64,000 nt of DNA, taken from contig NZ_CP107841.1 in assembly GCF_036346855.1 (NCBI RefSeq), forward strand, positions 1,922,001 through 1,986,000. Reading direction: 5' to 3'. The stretch comes from Streptomyces europaeiscabiei. GTDB taxonomy: Bacteria > Actinomycetota > Actinomycetes > Streptomycetales > Streptomycetaceae. This document shows positions 56,692 to 64,000 of the stretch, piece by piece; within the stretch, counting starts at the first letter, position 1; each line of letters begins with the position of its first letter. The notes under the pieces were generated by a model. That model was not told where the DNA came from. It did not search any database and was given only the letters and a program-made list of their open reading frames with translations. The translations under genes were made by a program, and so were the position numbers.

Positions 56692-56931
56692 CTACCCGTT
56701 CCGCTCCGAACCGTCCTCGCGGGGCACCGGCTGCTCGACCAGCGCGAGGACCCGGTTCGCCATGAACCTGGCCGTCCGCACCACGGAGCCGTTTCGGGTG
56801 ACTTCGCTCACTTCCACGACACCGCGCCGTACCGCCGTCTCCACCCGGCGGCCCGCCCTGCTCGCGATCACCTCGTAGGTGCGCGTCGTGTCCCCGGCGT
56901 CCACCACTATCTCCACTCGGTCACCCTTCAC
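56692..56931 (-). CDS. Hypothetical 79-residue protein
   Basis: GTG 56931 with GGGGGA eight bases upstream. Mostly beta-strand: VKGDRVEIVVDAGDTTRTYEV, ETAVRRGVVEVSEVTRN, then a helical end. Small soluble protein, no recognised family. Divergent from the Ser/Thr kinase gene across about 200 bases, so a shared regulatory region is likely; a functional link is not shown. Confidence 0.7.
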   Translation of the reverse strand: MKGDRVEIVVDAGDTTRTYEVIASRAGRRVETAVRRGVVEVSEVTRNGSVVRTARFMANRVLALVEQPVPREDGSERNG

Positions 56932-57133
56932 GGGTTCAATCCCCCTTCTCTGGTGGCTGGTTGGGATCACCGGCAGCCCAACACCGCCCCGAACTGCTGT
57001 TCCCTGACCACTCTTCAAGTTTCCCACCCGGCACTGACAATCCATCGGGTCGTGAGGGCGCGGCCTCTGCGCACGCCCAGCCGTGGAAACGTAAGCTGTG
57101 GCTCGTCAGACGGAACGGGCAGCGGGGATGAAC

Positions 57134-58447
57134 ATGGCGATGATGCGCCTGAGGCGCGAGGACCCGCGCGTCGTCGGCTCGTTCAGGATCCACAGACGGC
57201 TCGGCGCGGGTGGAATGGGCGTCGTCTACCTCGGCTCCGACCGGCGTGGACAGCGCGTCGCGCTCAAGGTCATCCGGCCGGATCTGGCAGAGGATCAGGA
57301 GTTCCGGTCGCGGTTCGCGCGCGAGGTCTCGGCGGCGCGGCGGATCAGGGGTGGGTGCACCGCCCGGCTGGTCGCCGCCGATCTGGACGCCGACCGCCCG
57401 TGGTTCGCCACGCAGTACGTGCCGGGGCCCTCGCTGCACGACAAGGTCGCCGAGGAGGGCCCCATGTCGGCCGCCGATGTGGCCGCCGTCGGTGCAGCCC
57501 TCGCCGAGGGGCTCGTGGCCGTGCACGAGGCCGGTGTCGTACACCGGGATCTGAAGCCGTCCAACATCCTGCTGTCCCCGAAGGGGCCGCGGATCATCGA
57601 CTTCGGTATCGCGTGGGCGACCGGGGCCTCGACCCTGACGCATGTCGGCACCGCCGTGGGATCGCCCGGCTTCCTCGCGCCCGAACAGGTGCGCGGGGCC
57701 GCCGTCACCCCGGCCACGGACGTCTTCTCCCTCGGCGCCACGCTCGCCTACGCCGCGACCTCCGACTCGCCCTTCGGACACGGCAGTTCGGAGGTCATGC
57801 TCTACCGGGTGGTGCACGAGGAGGCGCAGCTGCGCGGGGTGCCCGACGCGCTCGCCCCCCTCGTCCGCGCCTGTCTGGCGAAGGACCCGGAGGAGCGGCC
57901 CAGCACCCTGCAACTGTCGCTGCGGCTCAAGGAGATCGCCGCCCGTGAGGCGCAGGGGCTGTCCGACGTCCGGCCGCCCGCGCCGCGTACGGATCCGGAC
58001 CGGCCCTCGGGGCGGCTCGCGGAGCAGTACGTCGAACAGCGCACGCTGCGGCAGCCGCCGGACACGCGCCGGTCGCAGCCGGGAGGGCAGGGTACGCCAC
58101 CGCCGCGGAGCGGGGCCGGGTCCCGGACGGGCGGGAGCGGTTCGCGGACCGGCGGTGGGTCTCGGCCCGGTGTACGGCCTGTGCCGTCACGCAGCACGAC
58201 CGGGTCCGGGAAGCGGCCCGCGCCGCGCGGTGGGGCGGGGCGTCCGGGTGCCCGGACCAATGGGACCGGGCGGCGACCCGCCAATCCTCGGCTGTTGCGG
58301 CAGCGGCTCGTGGTGTTCGTCGTGGTGACGTTGCTGGCCGCGCTCGGTATCGCCACGGCGCAGGGGTGTCAGGGACCGTCGCGAGGGCTCGGCGGGGATG
58401 GTGGCGTACGCCAGGAGCTGTCGTTCGTGGAGTCGGACGGCGGCTGA
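57134..58447 (+). CDS. Membrane-anchored Ser/Thr protein kinase (PknB/Hanks type)
   Basis: 437 residues from ATG 57134, chosen because GCGGGG lies seven bases before it (57128 and 57143 are in-frame alternatives). Kinase domain 17-275: GAGGMGVVY loop, K45 in ALKVI, catalytic HRDLKPSN (D139), DFG at 156-158, activation segment ending SPGFLAPEQ. A Pro/Arg/Gly/Ser-rich juxtamembrane linker of about 110 residues leads to one transmembrane helix near 388-408 and a short external tail. There are no PASTA repeats, so the signal it senses is unknown. Confidence 0.93.
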   Translation: MAMMRLRREDPRVVGSFRIHRRLGAGGMGVVYLGSDRRGQRVALKVIRPDLAEDQEFRSRFAREVSAARRIRGGCTARLVAADLDADRPWFATQYVPGPSLHDKVAEEGPMSAADVAAVGAALAEGLVAVHEAGVVHRDLKPSNILLSPKGPRIIDFGIAWATGASTLTHVGTAVGSPGFLAPEQVRGAAVTPATDVFSLGATLAYAATSDSPFGHGSSEVMLYRVVHEEAQLRGVPDALAPLVRACLAKDPEERPSTLQLSLRLKEIAAREAQGLSDVRPPAPRTDPDRPSGRLAEQYVEQRTLRQPPDTRRSQPGGQGTPPPRSGAGSRTGGSGSRTGGGSRPGVRPVPSRSTTGSGKRPAPRGGAGRPGARTNGTGRRPANPRLLRQRLVVFVVVTLLAALGIATAQGCQGPSRGLGGDGGVRQELSFVESDGG

Positions 58448-58499
58448 CGGTCGGCCGGTGGCAAGGACGCCGAAGACAGCTCGCGACTGCGGCTCGGTC

Positions 58500-58566
58500 G
58501 CACACTGCGCGGGTCGTAGGGGGTTGATCGCGCTGTTCTCCCGCGCCCCCGACAGCCCAGCCCCTT
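58500..58566. repeat. Degenerate copy of dispersed element
   Basis: Contains TTGATCGCGCTGTTCTCCCG and CGCCCCCGACAGCC, a diverged version of the GCGCAGTTCCCCGCGCCCC element, in the gap between the convergent kinase and TrmH-family genes. Confidence 0.5.
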
Positions 58567-59388
58567 TCAGAGTCGCGGGCGTCCCGTCGCCACCGCGTAG
58601 AAGGCCACTGCCGCCGCCGCGCCCACGTTGAGGGAGTCGACTCCGTGGGCCATGGGGATGCGGACCCATTCGTCGGCGGACATGAGGGCCTTGGTGGAGA
58701 GGCCGTCGCCCTCGGCGCCGAGCATGAGGGCGACGCGGTCCATGCGGTGCGGGGCGGTCTCGTCGAGGGACTTCGCCTTCTCGTCCGGGGTGAGGGCGAG
58801 CAGGGTGAAGCCGGCGCCACGGACCGCGTCGAGTCCCTTGGGCCAGGTGTCCAGTCGGGCGTACGGCACGGAGAAGACCGCACCCATGGAGACCTTGACG
58901 CTGCGGCGGTAGAGCGGGTCGGCGCAGTCCGGGGAGAGCAGGACCGCGTCCATGCCGAGCGCGGCGGCCGAGCGGAAGATGGCGCCGATGTTGGTGTGGT
59001 CGTTGACCGACTCCATGATCACGACCCGGCGGGCGGCCCCCACCAGCAGCTCGTCCGCCGTGGGCAGGGGCTTGCGCTGCATGGAGGCGAGAGCGCCCCG
59101 GTGCACGTGGTAGCCGGTGACCTGCTCGGCGAGCTCGGGGCTGACCGCGTAGACGGGGGCCGGGAGTTCGTCGATGACGTCGCGCATGACGTCGACCCAC
59201 TTGGCGGAGAGCAGCATCGAGCGCATCTCGTAGCCGGCTTCCTTGGCCCGTCTGATGACCTTCTCGCCCTCGGCGATGAACAGGCCCTCGGCGGGTTCGC
59301 GCCTGCGGCGCAACTCCACGTCGGTCAGGCCCGTGTAGTCGCGCAGGCGCGGGTCGTCGGGGTCCTCAACGGTGATGAGATCGGCCAC
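58567..59388 (-). CDS. TrmH/SpoU-family RNA 2'-O-methyltransferase
   Basis: 273 residues from GTG 59388. N-terminal substrate-binding domain (RREPAEGLFIAEGEKVIRRA, the SpoU_sub_bind pattern) followed by the knotted SPOUT domain with motif 1 NDHTNIGAIFRSAAALG, motif 2 ALMLGAEGDGLS and motif 3 IPMAHGVDSLNVGAAAAV. Transfers methyl from SAM to a ribose 2'-OH in rRNA or tRNA; the target cannot be assigned. In this family some streptomycete members confer resistance, but there is no antibiotic cluster here. Confidence 0.94.
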   Translation of the reverse strand: MADLITVEDPDDPRLRDYTGLTDVELRRRREPAEGLFIAEGEKVIRRAKEAGYEMRSMLLSAKWVDVMRDVIDELPAPVYAVSPELAEQVTGYHVHRGALASMQRKPLPTADELLVGAARRVVIMESVNDHTNIGAIFRSAAALGMDAVLLSPDCADPLYRRSVKVSMGAVFSVPYARLDTWPKGLDAVRGAGFTLLALTPDEKAKSLDETAPHRMDRVALMLGAEGDGLSTKALMSADEWVRIPMAHGVDSLNVGAAAAVAFYAVATGRPRL

Positions 59389-59495
59389 AGGGTGATACTG
59401 CCTTGTCCTGGGTGTGGTGCCAACGGCTTGGGACGGGTCGGGTTACCGGTGGTTACGGTTCCGCGGCCCTACGGTCCGGGGTCGCCGCCCGGAGG

Positions 59496-60728
59496 TCATG
59501 CTTCCGTTCCCGGCCCCACCTTCACGACCTCGCCGATCACGATGACCGCCGGCGGCTTGACCTCCTGCGCACGCACGGTCTCGGCGACCGTGGCGAGGGT
59601 CGCGTCGACCCGGCGCTGGGCGGCCGTGGTGCCCTCCTGGACCAGGGCGACCGGGGTGTCCGGGGACTTGCCGTTCGCCACCAGGGTCTCGGCGATCCTG
59701 CCGATCTTGTCGACGCCCATCAGGATCACGAGCGTGCCGGTCAGCCGGGCGAGGGCGGGCCAGTCGACCAGGGAGCGCTCGTCGTCGGGGGCCACATGAC
59801 CGCTGACCACGGTGAACTCGTGGGCGACGCCCCGGTGGGTGACCGGGATACCGGCCGCGCTCGGGACGGAGATCGAGCTGGAGATGCCGGGGACGACCGT
59901 ACAGGGGATGCCGGCCTCGGCTAGCGCGTGCAGCTCCTCCATGCCGCGGCCGAAGACATACGGGTCGCCGCCCTTGAGGCGCACGACCGACTTGCCCTGC
60001 CTGGCGTGCTCGATCAGCGCGTTGTTGATGGCCTCCTGGGCCATGAAACGGCCGTACGGGATCTTCGCCGCGTCGATCACCTCGACGTGCGGCGGGAGTT
60101 CGGCCAGCAGGTCGCGCGGGCCGAGACGGTCGGCGATGACGACATCGGCCTCGGCGAGGAGGCGGCGGCCGCGCACGGTGATCAGGTCCGGGTCGCCGGG
60201 GCCGCCGCCGACGAGGGAGACGCCGGGGGTGCGGGTGCGGTGGTGGGGGGCGACGAGGGTGCCGTCGCGCAGGCCCTCGACGACGGCGTCGCGGATGGCG
60301 GCGGTGTGGCGAGGGTCGCGGCCCTGGGCGTTGGCGGTGAGGACGGCAACGGTGACGCCTTCGCTGTGGCCGGTCGCCGGGGTCCAGGCGGTGGCTTCCT
60401 CGGCGTTGTCGGAGCGGACGCACCAGATGCGGTGGCGCTCCGCTTCGGCGGACGCGCGCGCGTTCGCCAACGGGTCGCCGGTGGCGATCAGGACGTACCA
60501 GGCCTCGGCGAGGTCGCCCTCCGCGTACCTGCGCTTCTCCCAGGTCAGCTCGCCCGCGTCGGCCATCGCCTCGACGGAGGGGGTCGCGCTCGGGGACACG
60601 AGGAGGATGTCGGCGCCGGCCGCGATGAGGGCGGGGAGGCGGCGCTGGGCGACCTGGCCGCCGCCGATGACGACCACTCGGCGGCCGGTGAGGCGGAGGC
60701 CTACGGGGTAGGCGGGGTGTTCGGCCAT
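59496..60728 (-). CDS. cobA: Uroporphyrinogen-III C-methyltransferase fused to precorrin-2 dehydrogenase-like domain
   Basis: 410 residues. N-terminal NAD-dependent siroheme-type domain (VVVIGGGQVAQRRLPALIAAGA, about 1-160) and C-terminal SUMT domain (VSLVGGGPGDPDLITVRG at about 167-185, DRLGPRDLL, KGGDPYVFGRGMEEL, GVDKIGRIAE). It makes precorrin-2, the branch point to siroheme and cobalamin. A CysG-like fusion lacking clear ferrochelatase residues. Lies upstream of cobT in the pathway direction; 331 bases separate the two. Confidence 0.93.
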   Translation of the reverse strand: MAEHPAYPVGLRLTGRRVVVIGGGQVAQRRLPALIAAGADILLVSPSATPSVEAMADAGELTWEKRRYAEGDLAEAWYVLIATGDPLANARASAEAERHRIWCVRSDNAEEATAWTPATGHSEGVTVAVLTANAQGRDPRHTAAIRDAVVEGLRDGTLVAPHHRTRTPGVSLVGGGPGDPDLITVRGRRLLAEADVVIADRLGPRDLLAELPPHVEVIDAAKIPYGRFMAQEAINNALIEHARQGKSVVRLKGGDPYVFGRGMEELHALAEAGIPCTVVPGISSSISVPSAAGIPVTHRGVAHEFTVVSGHVAPDDERSLVDWPALARLTGTLVILMGVDKIGRIAETLVANGKSPDTPVALVQEGTTAAQRRVDATLATVAETVRAQEVKPPAVIVIGEVVKVGPGTEA

Positions 60729-61059
60729 GAGGGTGCGGCTCCTCGGACTGGCGGCGGTGCGGAGGGGGCGCTGCGGCTTTGGAGCGGCCCTGACGTGGGA
60801 ATTTTAGGCTGCGGGTCCGGTGGGTGGCTGAGGTGGGTGGGGTTCCTTTCCCCAGGCCCACCCCTTCCCGAAACCGGGGGCGCTGCCCCCGGGCCCCGGG
60901 TAGGGGTGAGCACCGTTGCCGAGTGCTCGGCCGTGGGCGGTTGTGCCCACCCTCTCCCATTCTCGGCTTCGCTCGAACGGGAGGTGCCCCCACCGCCCTG
61001 CGGAACGATTGCCCGCGACCGCGCAGCCGGGTCGGAAAGGCGGCCGGTACCCACCTCGT
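60729..61059. other. cobA-cobT intergenic region with dispersed elements
   Basis: 331 bases without a gene. Contains GGGGGCGCTGCCCCCGGGCCCC (split: GGGGGCGCTGCCCCC) and, near 60950-60990, CTCTCCCATTCTCGGCTTCG followed by AACGGGAGGTGCCCCC, the common Streptomyces element with a hairpin. It follows the cobT stop and may be its terminator. I looked for a cobalamin riboswitch (cobT is on the minus strand with its start outside) and saw none here. Confidence 0.6.
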
Positions 61060-64000
61060 CTACTTCTCGGTCACCCCCGCCGAGTCGAACGTCGCCACCT
61101 CGTGCATCGCTCTGGCCGCGCTCTGGACGACCGGGAGGGCGAGGAGAGCGCCGGTGCCCTCGCCGAGGCGGAGGTCGAGGTCGACCAGGGGGCGCAGGCC
61201 CAACTTCTGGAGGGCGGCGACGTGGCCCGGCTCGGCGCTGCGGTGACCCGCGATGCAGGCGGCGAGGACCTCGGGGGCGATGGCGCGGGCCACCAGCGCG
61301 GCGGCGCCGGCGCTGACGCCGTCGAGGATGACCGGTGTACGCAGGGAGGCGCCGCCCAGGAGGAGGCCGACGATGGCGGCGTGTTCGAAGCCGCCGATCG
61401 CCGCCAGGACACCGATGGGGTCGGCGGGGTCGGGCTGGTGCAGCTCGATGGCTCGGCGTACGACGTCGGTCTTGCGGGCGAGGGTCTCGTCGTTGATGCC
61501 AGTGCCCCGGCCGGTGACCTCGGAGGGGTCCGCGCCGGTGAAGACGGCGATCAGAGCGGCGGAGGCCGTGGTGTTGGCGATGCCCATCTCGCCCGTGAGA
61601 AGGGCCTTGTTGCCGGCCGCGACGAGGTCACGGGCCGTCTCGATGCCCACCTCGATGGCCTGCTTGGCCTCCTCGCGGGTCATCGCGGGACCGGTGGTCA
61701 TGTCGGACGTACCGGCGCGGATCTTGCGCGGCAGCAGCCCCGGGGTGGCCGGGAGGTCGCTCGCCACGCCCACGTCCACGACGCAGACCTCGGCGCCCAC
61801 CTGGGTGGCGAAGGCGTTGCAGACCGCTCCCCCGCCGAGGAAGTTGGCGACCATCTGGGCCGTCACCTCCTGGGGCCAGGGGGTGACACCCTGGGCGTGG
61901 ACGCCGTGGTCACCCGCGAAGATCGCGACGGCCGCGGGCTCCGGGATGGGCGGCGGGCACTGGCGGGACAGGCCGGACAGCTGGGCGGAGATGATCTCCA
62001 GCATGCCGAGCGCGCCCGCCGGCTTGGTCATCCGCTTCTGACGCTCCCACGCCTCGCCGAGCGCCTTGGCGTCCAGCGGGCGGATACCGGCGACGGTCTC
62101 GGCGAGCAGGTCGTGCGGCTCGGCGCCGGGCAGGGCACGGCGGCCGTACGTCTCCTCGTGGACGACCCAGGACAGTGGGCGGCGCTTGGCCCAGCCCGCC
62201 TGCATCAGCTCGGGCTCCTCCGGGAACTCGTCGACGTATCCGACACACAGATACGCCACGACCTCCAGGTGGTCGGGCAGGCCGAGGGCGCGGACCATCT
62301 CTCTCTCGTCGAAGAAGCTGACCCAGCCGACGCCGAGGCCTTCGGCTCGGGCCGCGAGCCACAGGTTCTCGACCGCGAGGGCGGAGGAGTACGGGGCCAT
62401 CTGCGGCTGGGTGTGCCGACCCAGGGTGTGGCGGCCGCCACGGGTCGGGTCGGCGGTGACGACGATGTTCACCGGGGTGTCGAGGATCGCCTCGATCTTC
62501 AGTTCCTTGAACTGCTTCGCCCGGCCCTTCGGCAGCGACTTCGCGTACGCCTCGCGCTGGCGCTGGGCGAGTTCGTGCATCGTGCGGCGCGTCTCGGCCG
62601 AGCGGATGACGACGAAGTCCCAGGGCTGCGAGTGGCCGACGGACGGCGCCGTGTGGGCGGCCTCCAGGACGCGGAGCAGCACGTCGTGCGGGATCGGGTC
62701 GTCGCGGAAGCCGTTGCGGATGTCCCGGCGCTCACGCATGACCTTGAGGACGGCCTCGCGTTCGGCGTCGTCGTAGGGGGGCGCGGCCGGGCCCGCGGGC
62801 TGGCGTACGTCTTCCCGTACTTCGTCCCGTGAGTCTTCGGGTGCTTCTTCCACCGGTGCCGTGCTCTCTTCGGCTGCTGCTTCCACTGCTTCTGCCTCCG
62901 GCGCCGCCGCTTCGCTGTCCTCCTGGTCGGCGGCCCTGGTGTCCAGGTCCTCGGCGTTCTGGACGACGTCCGGGTGCGCGTCGGCCGCTGCGAGCGGCTG
63001 CGGTACGACGATCGTCTCGGCCTCGGAGTCCCGGGGGGCGGGGACCGCGGCCGGGGCCTGCGGGCCGGGTGCGGACTCGGCTGCCTGCGTCTGTCCCTCG
63101 GCCGCCGGGAACTCGGTGACGACCGGCGTCGCCAGGTCGTCCGCGGGCAGCGGCGGGACCACCGTTCCGTGGGGCGCGGCCGGGGCCGGGTGCGGGGCGG
63201 TCGGCACCGAGCCGTCGACGGGCACGAACCGGCCGAGCGGCAGGTCGGCGTCGGCCTGCGGTGCGGGCTCCTGGAGGGTTCCCGCGAGAGGGGCGTCGGG
63301 GGCGAGCTCGGTCGGGGGCTGGACCACGGCGCCCTGGGGTGCGTCGATCCGGGAGGCCACGAGGAGCGGCGCCTCGACGGCGGGGGGCTCAGCGGCTGAG
63401 GGGTCACCGGTCGCCAGGTCCTCGGTCGCAGGGTCCTCGGTCGCAGGGTCCTCGGTCGCCGGGTCGGCTGCGGGCTCGGAGGGGTCGGCCGGAACCTCGC
63501 CGGTCGGCTGATCGGTGGCGGCGGTCTCCTGGGTCTCCGCGCTGTCGGCCGGCTGGTCCGCTGCGTTCACATCCGTGGCCTCGGGCTCGACGACGGCTTC
63601 GGGGACCAGCGGCTGAGCGGGCTCCGGCGCCGGAGCGGTCTCGGCGGGCTGGGCCACCACGGCCTCGTCGCGGTCCCCGTTGTTGTGGGCCTGGTCCTGG
63701 TGCTGGTCCTGGTCCGCGACGACGGCGACCGGCTCGGTGGACTGCGGGCCCTGCACGGCGGGCGGTTCCGGCTGCGCCGGCGACGGCGGCTGGGGCTCCT
63801 CAGTCACGGCCTCGGGCTGTGCGGCCTCGGGCTGTGCGGCTTCCGCCGGGGCTTCCGATGTCTCGACCTCGGCTTCCCCGGCCTCTGTGTGCTGCGGCTC
63901 CTCGGCGACCGGCGTCTCCGCCGGCTGCTGGAGGTCCTGCGTGAGGGCGGCCTCCTGTGCGGTGTCCGATACGGCGTCGGCGGGCGGCTGCTCCTCCGGG
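61060..64000 (-). CDS. cobT: BluB-CobT fusion: 5,6-dimethylbenzimidazole synthase and nicotinate-nucleotide-DMB phosphoribosyltransferase (5' end outside window)
   Basis: The frame stays open to the right edge with the same composition, so the start lies beyond 64000; about 979 residues are seen. Over 400 N-terminal residues are Pro/Ala/Glu-rich low complexity with 15-nt tandem units. A BluB nitroreductase-fold domain follows (approx. 62130-62780: MRERRDIRNGFRDDPIPHD, APSVGHSQPWDFVVI, GWVSFFD), then CobT (61063-62130: FAGDHGVHAQGVTPWPQEVTAQM in part, GEMGIANTT, LRLGEGTGA with catalytic Glu). Joins DMB production to its activation for the cobalamin lower ligand. A GTG at 63807 is internal. Confidence 0.93.
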   Translation of the reverse strand, partial: PEEQPPADAVSDTAQEAALTQDLQQPAETPVAEEPQHTEAGEAEVETSEAPAEAAQPEAAQPEAVTEEPQPPSPAQPEPPAVQGPQSTEPVAVVADQDQHQDQAHNNGDRDEAVVAQPAETAPAPEPAQPLVPEAVVEPEATDVNAADQPADSAETQETAATDQPTGEVPADPSEPAADPATEDPATEDPATEDLATGDPSAAEPPAVEAPLLVASRIDAPQGAVVQPPTELAPDAPLAGTLQEPAPQADADLPLGRFVPVDGSVPTAPHPAPAAPHGTVVPPLPADDLATPVVTEFPAAEGQTQAAESAPGPQAPAAVPAPRDSEAETIVVPQPLAAADAHPDVVQNAEDLDTRAADQEDSEAAAPEAEAVEAAAEESTAPVEEAPEDSRDEVREDVRQPAGPAAPPYDDAEREAVLKVMRERRDIRNGFRDDPIPHDVLLRVLEAAHTAPSVGHSQPWDFVVIRSAETRRTMHELAQRQREAYAKSLPKGRAKQFKELKIEAILDTPVNIVVTADPTRGGRHTLGRHTQPQMAPYSSALAVENLWLAARAEGLGVGWVSFFDEREMVRALGLPDHLEVVAYLCVGYVDEFPEEPELMQAGWAKRRPLSWVVHEETYGRRALPGAEPHDLLAETVAGIRPLDAKALGEAWERQKRMTKPAGALGMLEIISAQLSGLSRQCPPPIPEPAAVAIFAGDHGVHAQGVTPWPQEVTAQMVANFLGGGAVCNAFATQVGAEVCVVDVGVASDLPATPGLLPRKIRAGTSDMTTGPAMTREEAKQAIEVGIETARDLVAAGNKALLTGEMGIANTTASAALIAVFTGADPSEVTGRGTGINDETLARKTDVVRRAIELHQPDPADPIGVLAAIGGFEHAAIVGLLLGGASLRTPVILDGVSAGAAALVARAIAPEVLAACIAGHRSAEPGHVAALQKLGLRPLVDLDLRLGEGTGALLALPVVQSAARAMHEVATFDSAGVTEK
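63409..63470. repeat. 15-nt tandem repeat inside the BluB-CobT fusion
   Basis: Four units of the type GGTCCTCGGTCGCAG on the plus strand, translated on the minus strand as repeated PATED. A second two-unit 15-nt repeat (AQPEA twice) lies near 63807-63840. Such in-frame repeats let the linker change length. Confidence 0.85.

Noticed and set aside
58567..59388. Antibiotic-resistance rRNA methyltransferase
   Set aside because: TrmH-family housekeeping enzymes are common and there is no linked biosynthetic cluster.
60729..61059. Cobalamin riboswitch
   Set aside because: The region is downstream of cobT, not upstream, and shows only the dispersed GC-rich hairpins.
60916..62832. 638-residue plus-strand frame opposite CobT/BluB
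   Set aside because: Minus strand encodes complete BluB and CobT domains with catalytic residues.

Overview
The window is a high-GC actinobacterial chromosome segment, almost certainly Streptomyces. The evidence is the very high GC with GC-rich third codon positions, frequent GTG and TTG starts, a complete ssgB gene (a sporulation gene restricted to streptomycete-like actinobacteria), an 847-residue RelA/SpoT enzyme, Tat-dependent lipoproteins, and the dispersed GCAGTTCCCCGCGCC-type intergenic element typical of Streptomyces. From memory, the gene order alaS-rpsD-hisS-relA-apt-secDF-yajC-ruvBAC-yebC-pdxTS-pimA-patA-pgsA-thrS-ssgB matches the conserved core of S. coelicolor, so most of the window is vertically inherited.

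Layout. 1-13 kb: N-terminal half of alaS, two small membrane proteins, rpsD, rarA, a VKOR-family disulfide enzyme, hisS, an MBL hydrolase, a membrane-anchored cyclophilin, a DUF349 protein and relA. 13-20 kb: apt, secF, secD, yajC, ruvB, ruvA and ruvC on the minus strand. 20-26 kb: yebC, pdxT and pdxS, a LemA-like protein, then a tightly overlapping phosphatidylinositol/PIM operon (pgsA-patA-pimA). 26-31 kb: a plus-strand EF-G paralogue and an unrecognised membrane protein, then a HIT protein and a small K+ channel. 32-37 kb: thrS, a DUF4365 (PD-(D/E)XK-like) gene overlapping an unknown gene, and a DEDDh exonuclease.

37-47.5 kb: a segment bounded by two identical tRNA-Val(CAC) genes in direct orientation (78-nt repeats). 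It holds an SRPBCC protein, a large multi-pass membrane protein and a five-gene carbohydrate operon: solute-binding lipoprotein, two ABC permeases, a YesL/DUF624 protein and a Tat-secreted YetA/PcRGLX-like (exo-rhamnogalacturonan lyase-like) protein. A recognisable promoter (TTGACG-N17-TACCTT) with two adjacent LacI-type palindromes at its start point precedes the operon. No regulator or ABC ATPase gene is linked. The operon probably imports and processes pectin-derived oligosaccharides.

47.5-64 kb: a PGPGW membrane protein, ssgB, a CGNR zinc-finger regulator, a 50-residue membrane microprotein, a DsbA-like protein, a double-GNAT acetyltransferase, pabC-like and pabB genes (folate pathway), a tRNA cluster (Gly-GCC, Cys-GCA, three Val-GAC), a His-rich zf-TFIIB protein, an APH-like phosphotransferase, small proteins, a Ser/Thr kinase, a TrmH-family methyltransferase, a siroheme/uroporphyrinogen-III methyltransferase fusion, and a CobT-BluB fusion with a very long low-complexity N-terminus that runs off the right edge. 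No phage, transposon, integrase or CRISPR array was seen. The best candidates for something new are the tRNA-bracketed sugar island with its double operator, and the DUF4365 gene pair.
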